Positions 13,028 through 13,671 of a DNA stretch of 13,671 nucleotides are shown here, piece after piece. The notes under the pieces are model-generated. The model saw only the letters and a program-made list of their open reading frames with translations, did no database searches and was not told where the DNA came from. The position numbers and the translations under genes are program-made. Position 1 is the stretch's first letter; each line of letters starts with the position of its first letter. The stretch lies in the NCBI GenBank assembly GCA_015522495.1, contig WAMD01000028.1, positions 1-13,671 of the forward strand. The letters are read 5' to 3'. The DNA is from Nanobdellati archaeon (GTDB lineage Archaea; B1Sed10-29; WALL01; WAMD01).

Positions 13028-13671
13028 ATGGCTGAAAAGGCTAGTACTATATTCAAGGAGTTTAGAGAACACAGTGTAGCTGAATTCTTCAAAAGAAACA
13101 GACAAATGCTGGGATACTCTGGAAAGATAAGGTCACTCACAACAATAGTCCATGAGTACATAACTAATGGATTGGATGCATGTGAGGAAGCTGGGATACT
13201 TCCAGAGATAAGGATAGAAATCGAACAGCTAGGGCCAGAGTATTACAAGGTGACCGCTACTGATAACGGTCCTGGAATCCCAAAAAAACATGTGGGAAAG
13301 GTATTCGGTAAGATGCTTGCAGGTACGAAGTTTCACAGGTTCATACAACAAAGAGGTCAGCAGGGGATAGGCGCTGCTGGATGTACAATGTATGCTCAAA
13401 TAACTACTGGAAAACCTGTCAGAGTAACAACGTCTACAGGAAATGGAATGATATACGAATGTTCAATCATGATAGATGTAAAGAAAAATGAGCCAGTGAT
13501 AACTGACGAAAAGGAATACCCAGGTACAATGAGGGGGACGAAAGTAAGTGGTGAATTTAGAGGGGTTAAGTACGTAAACAATGAATACGGTCCATATGAG
13601 TATATAAGGAGAACAGCAGTTGCGAATCCTCATGCAAAGGTGGTTTTCAAGGATCCAGATGAACATGAACA
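13028..13671 (+). CDS. top6B: DNA topoisomerase VI subunit B, 5' part (runs off the window)
   Basis: ATPase subunit of the type IIB topoisomerase found in archaea, which couples ATP hydrolysis to strand passage with subunit A. The 214 residues present cover the GHKL ATPase domain: SLTTIVHEYITNGLDACEEAGI, with general-base E43 and Mg-binding N47; ATDNGPGIP (76-84, D79); FGKMLAGTKFH (93-103); and the glycine lid region QQRGQQGIGAAG (107-118). The start is clear: GAGGTG (13017-13022) lies five bases before the ATG and overlaps the stop of the KH gene. HEYITNGLDA is a mild variant of the usual HELVTNSLDA. The transducer and C-terminal parts, and probably top6A, lie beyond 13671. Confidence 0.95.
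   Translation, partial: MAEKASTIFKEFREHSVAEFFKRNRQMLGYSGKIRSLTTIVHEYITNGLDACEEAGILPEIRIEIEQLGPEYYKVTATDNGPGIPKKHVGKVFGKMLAGTKFHRFIQQRGQQGIGAAGCTMYAQITTGKPVRVTTSTGNGMIYECSIMIDVKKNEPVITDEKEYPGTMRGTKVSGEFRGVKYVNNEYGPYEYIRRTAVANPHAKVVFKDPDEHE

Noticed and set aside
1..13671. CRISPR array or cas genes
   Set aside because: No regularly spaced repeats of 20-40 bases other than the single direct-repeat pair, and no Cas-like protein. The radical SAM and PIN proteins do not form such a system.

Overview
The window is chromosomal DNA from an archaeon. The evidence is gene content: both subunits of phosphomevalonate dehydratase (aconitase X), isopentenyl phosphate kinase, type 2 IPP isomerase, archaeal-type GluRS, RIO1 kinase, a two-KH Dim2/Pno1-like protein and topoisomerase VI subunit B. 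Signals agree: TATA-like boxes often lie about 26-28 nt before a start codon (leaderless mRNAs), and elsewhere there are GGTGAT-type Shine-Dalgarno sites. Arg is mostly AGA/AGG and Ile often ATA. The lineage cannot be fixed from this window; several proteins with no recognisable family would fit a little-studied or reduced-genome (DPANN-like) archaeon, but that is a guess.

Layout. 1-861: a VapBC-like antitoxin/PIN-toxin pair, then a HAD hydrolase (890-1546). 1563-2621 (minus): a Lys-tailed protein of about seven degenerate helical repeats, unrecognised. 2811-6897: the isoprenoid block, with phosphomevalonate dehydratase large and small subunits, isopentenyl phosphate kinase (IPK) and, from its own promoter, IDI-2. 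A RelBE-like toxin-antitoxin module sits between the small subunit and IPK. 7006-9219: a small alpha-helical protein and GluRS. 9309-10280: a membrane-anchored acidic coiled-coil protein. 10332-11057 (minus): a NrdG/PflA-like radical SAM protein. 11158-13671: an unknown 157-aa protein, RIO1, Dim2-like KH protein and the start of Top6B, which runs off the window.

How the genes work together. Dehydratase, IPK and IDI-2 are steps of the archaeal modified mevalonate pathway (mevalonate-5-P to anhydromevalonate-5-P, then after a decarboxylase not present here, isopentenyl-P to IPP to DMAPP), which supplies ether-lipid precursors. RIO1 and Dim2 act in small-subunit ribosome maturation.

The most striking observation is a 33-bp direct repeat (32/33 identical) flanking the RelBE-like module at 4369-4401 and 4907-4939. 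The downstream copy still encodes a fossil C-terminus of the dehydratase small subunit with its own stop codon, overlapping the IPK start. This indicates that the two genes once overlapped and that the module entered at the overlap while both gene ends were kept intact. No gene-free stretch exceeds 300 bases; the longest (2622-2810) holds two divergent promoters and a possible 15-codon leaderless upstream ORF.
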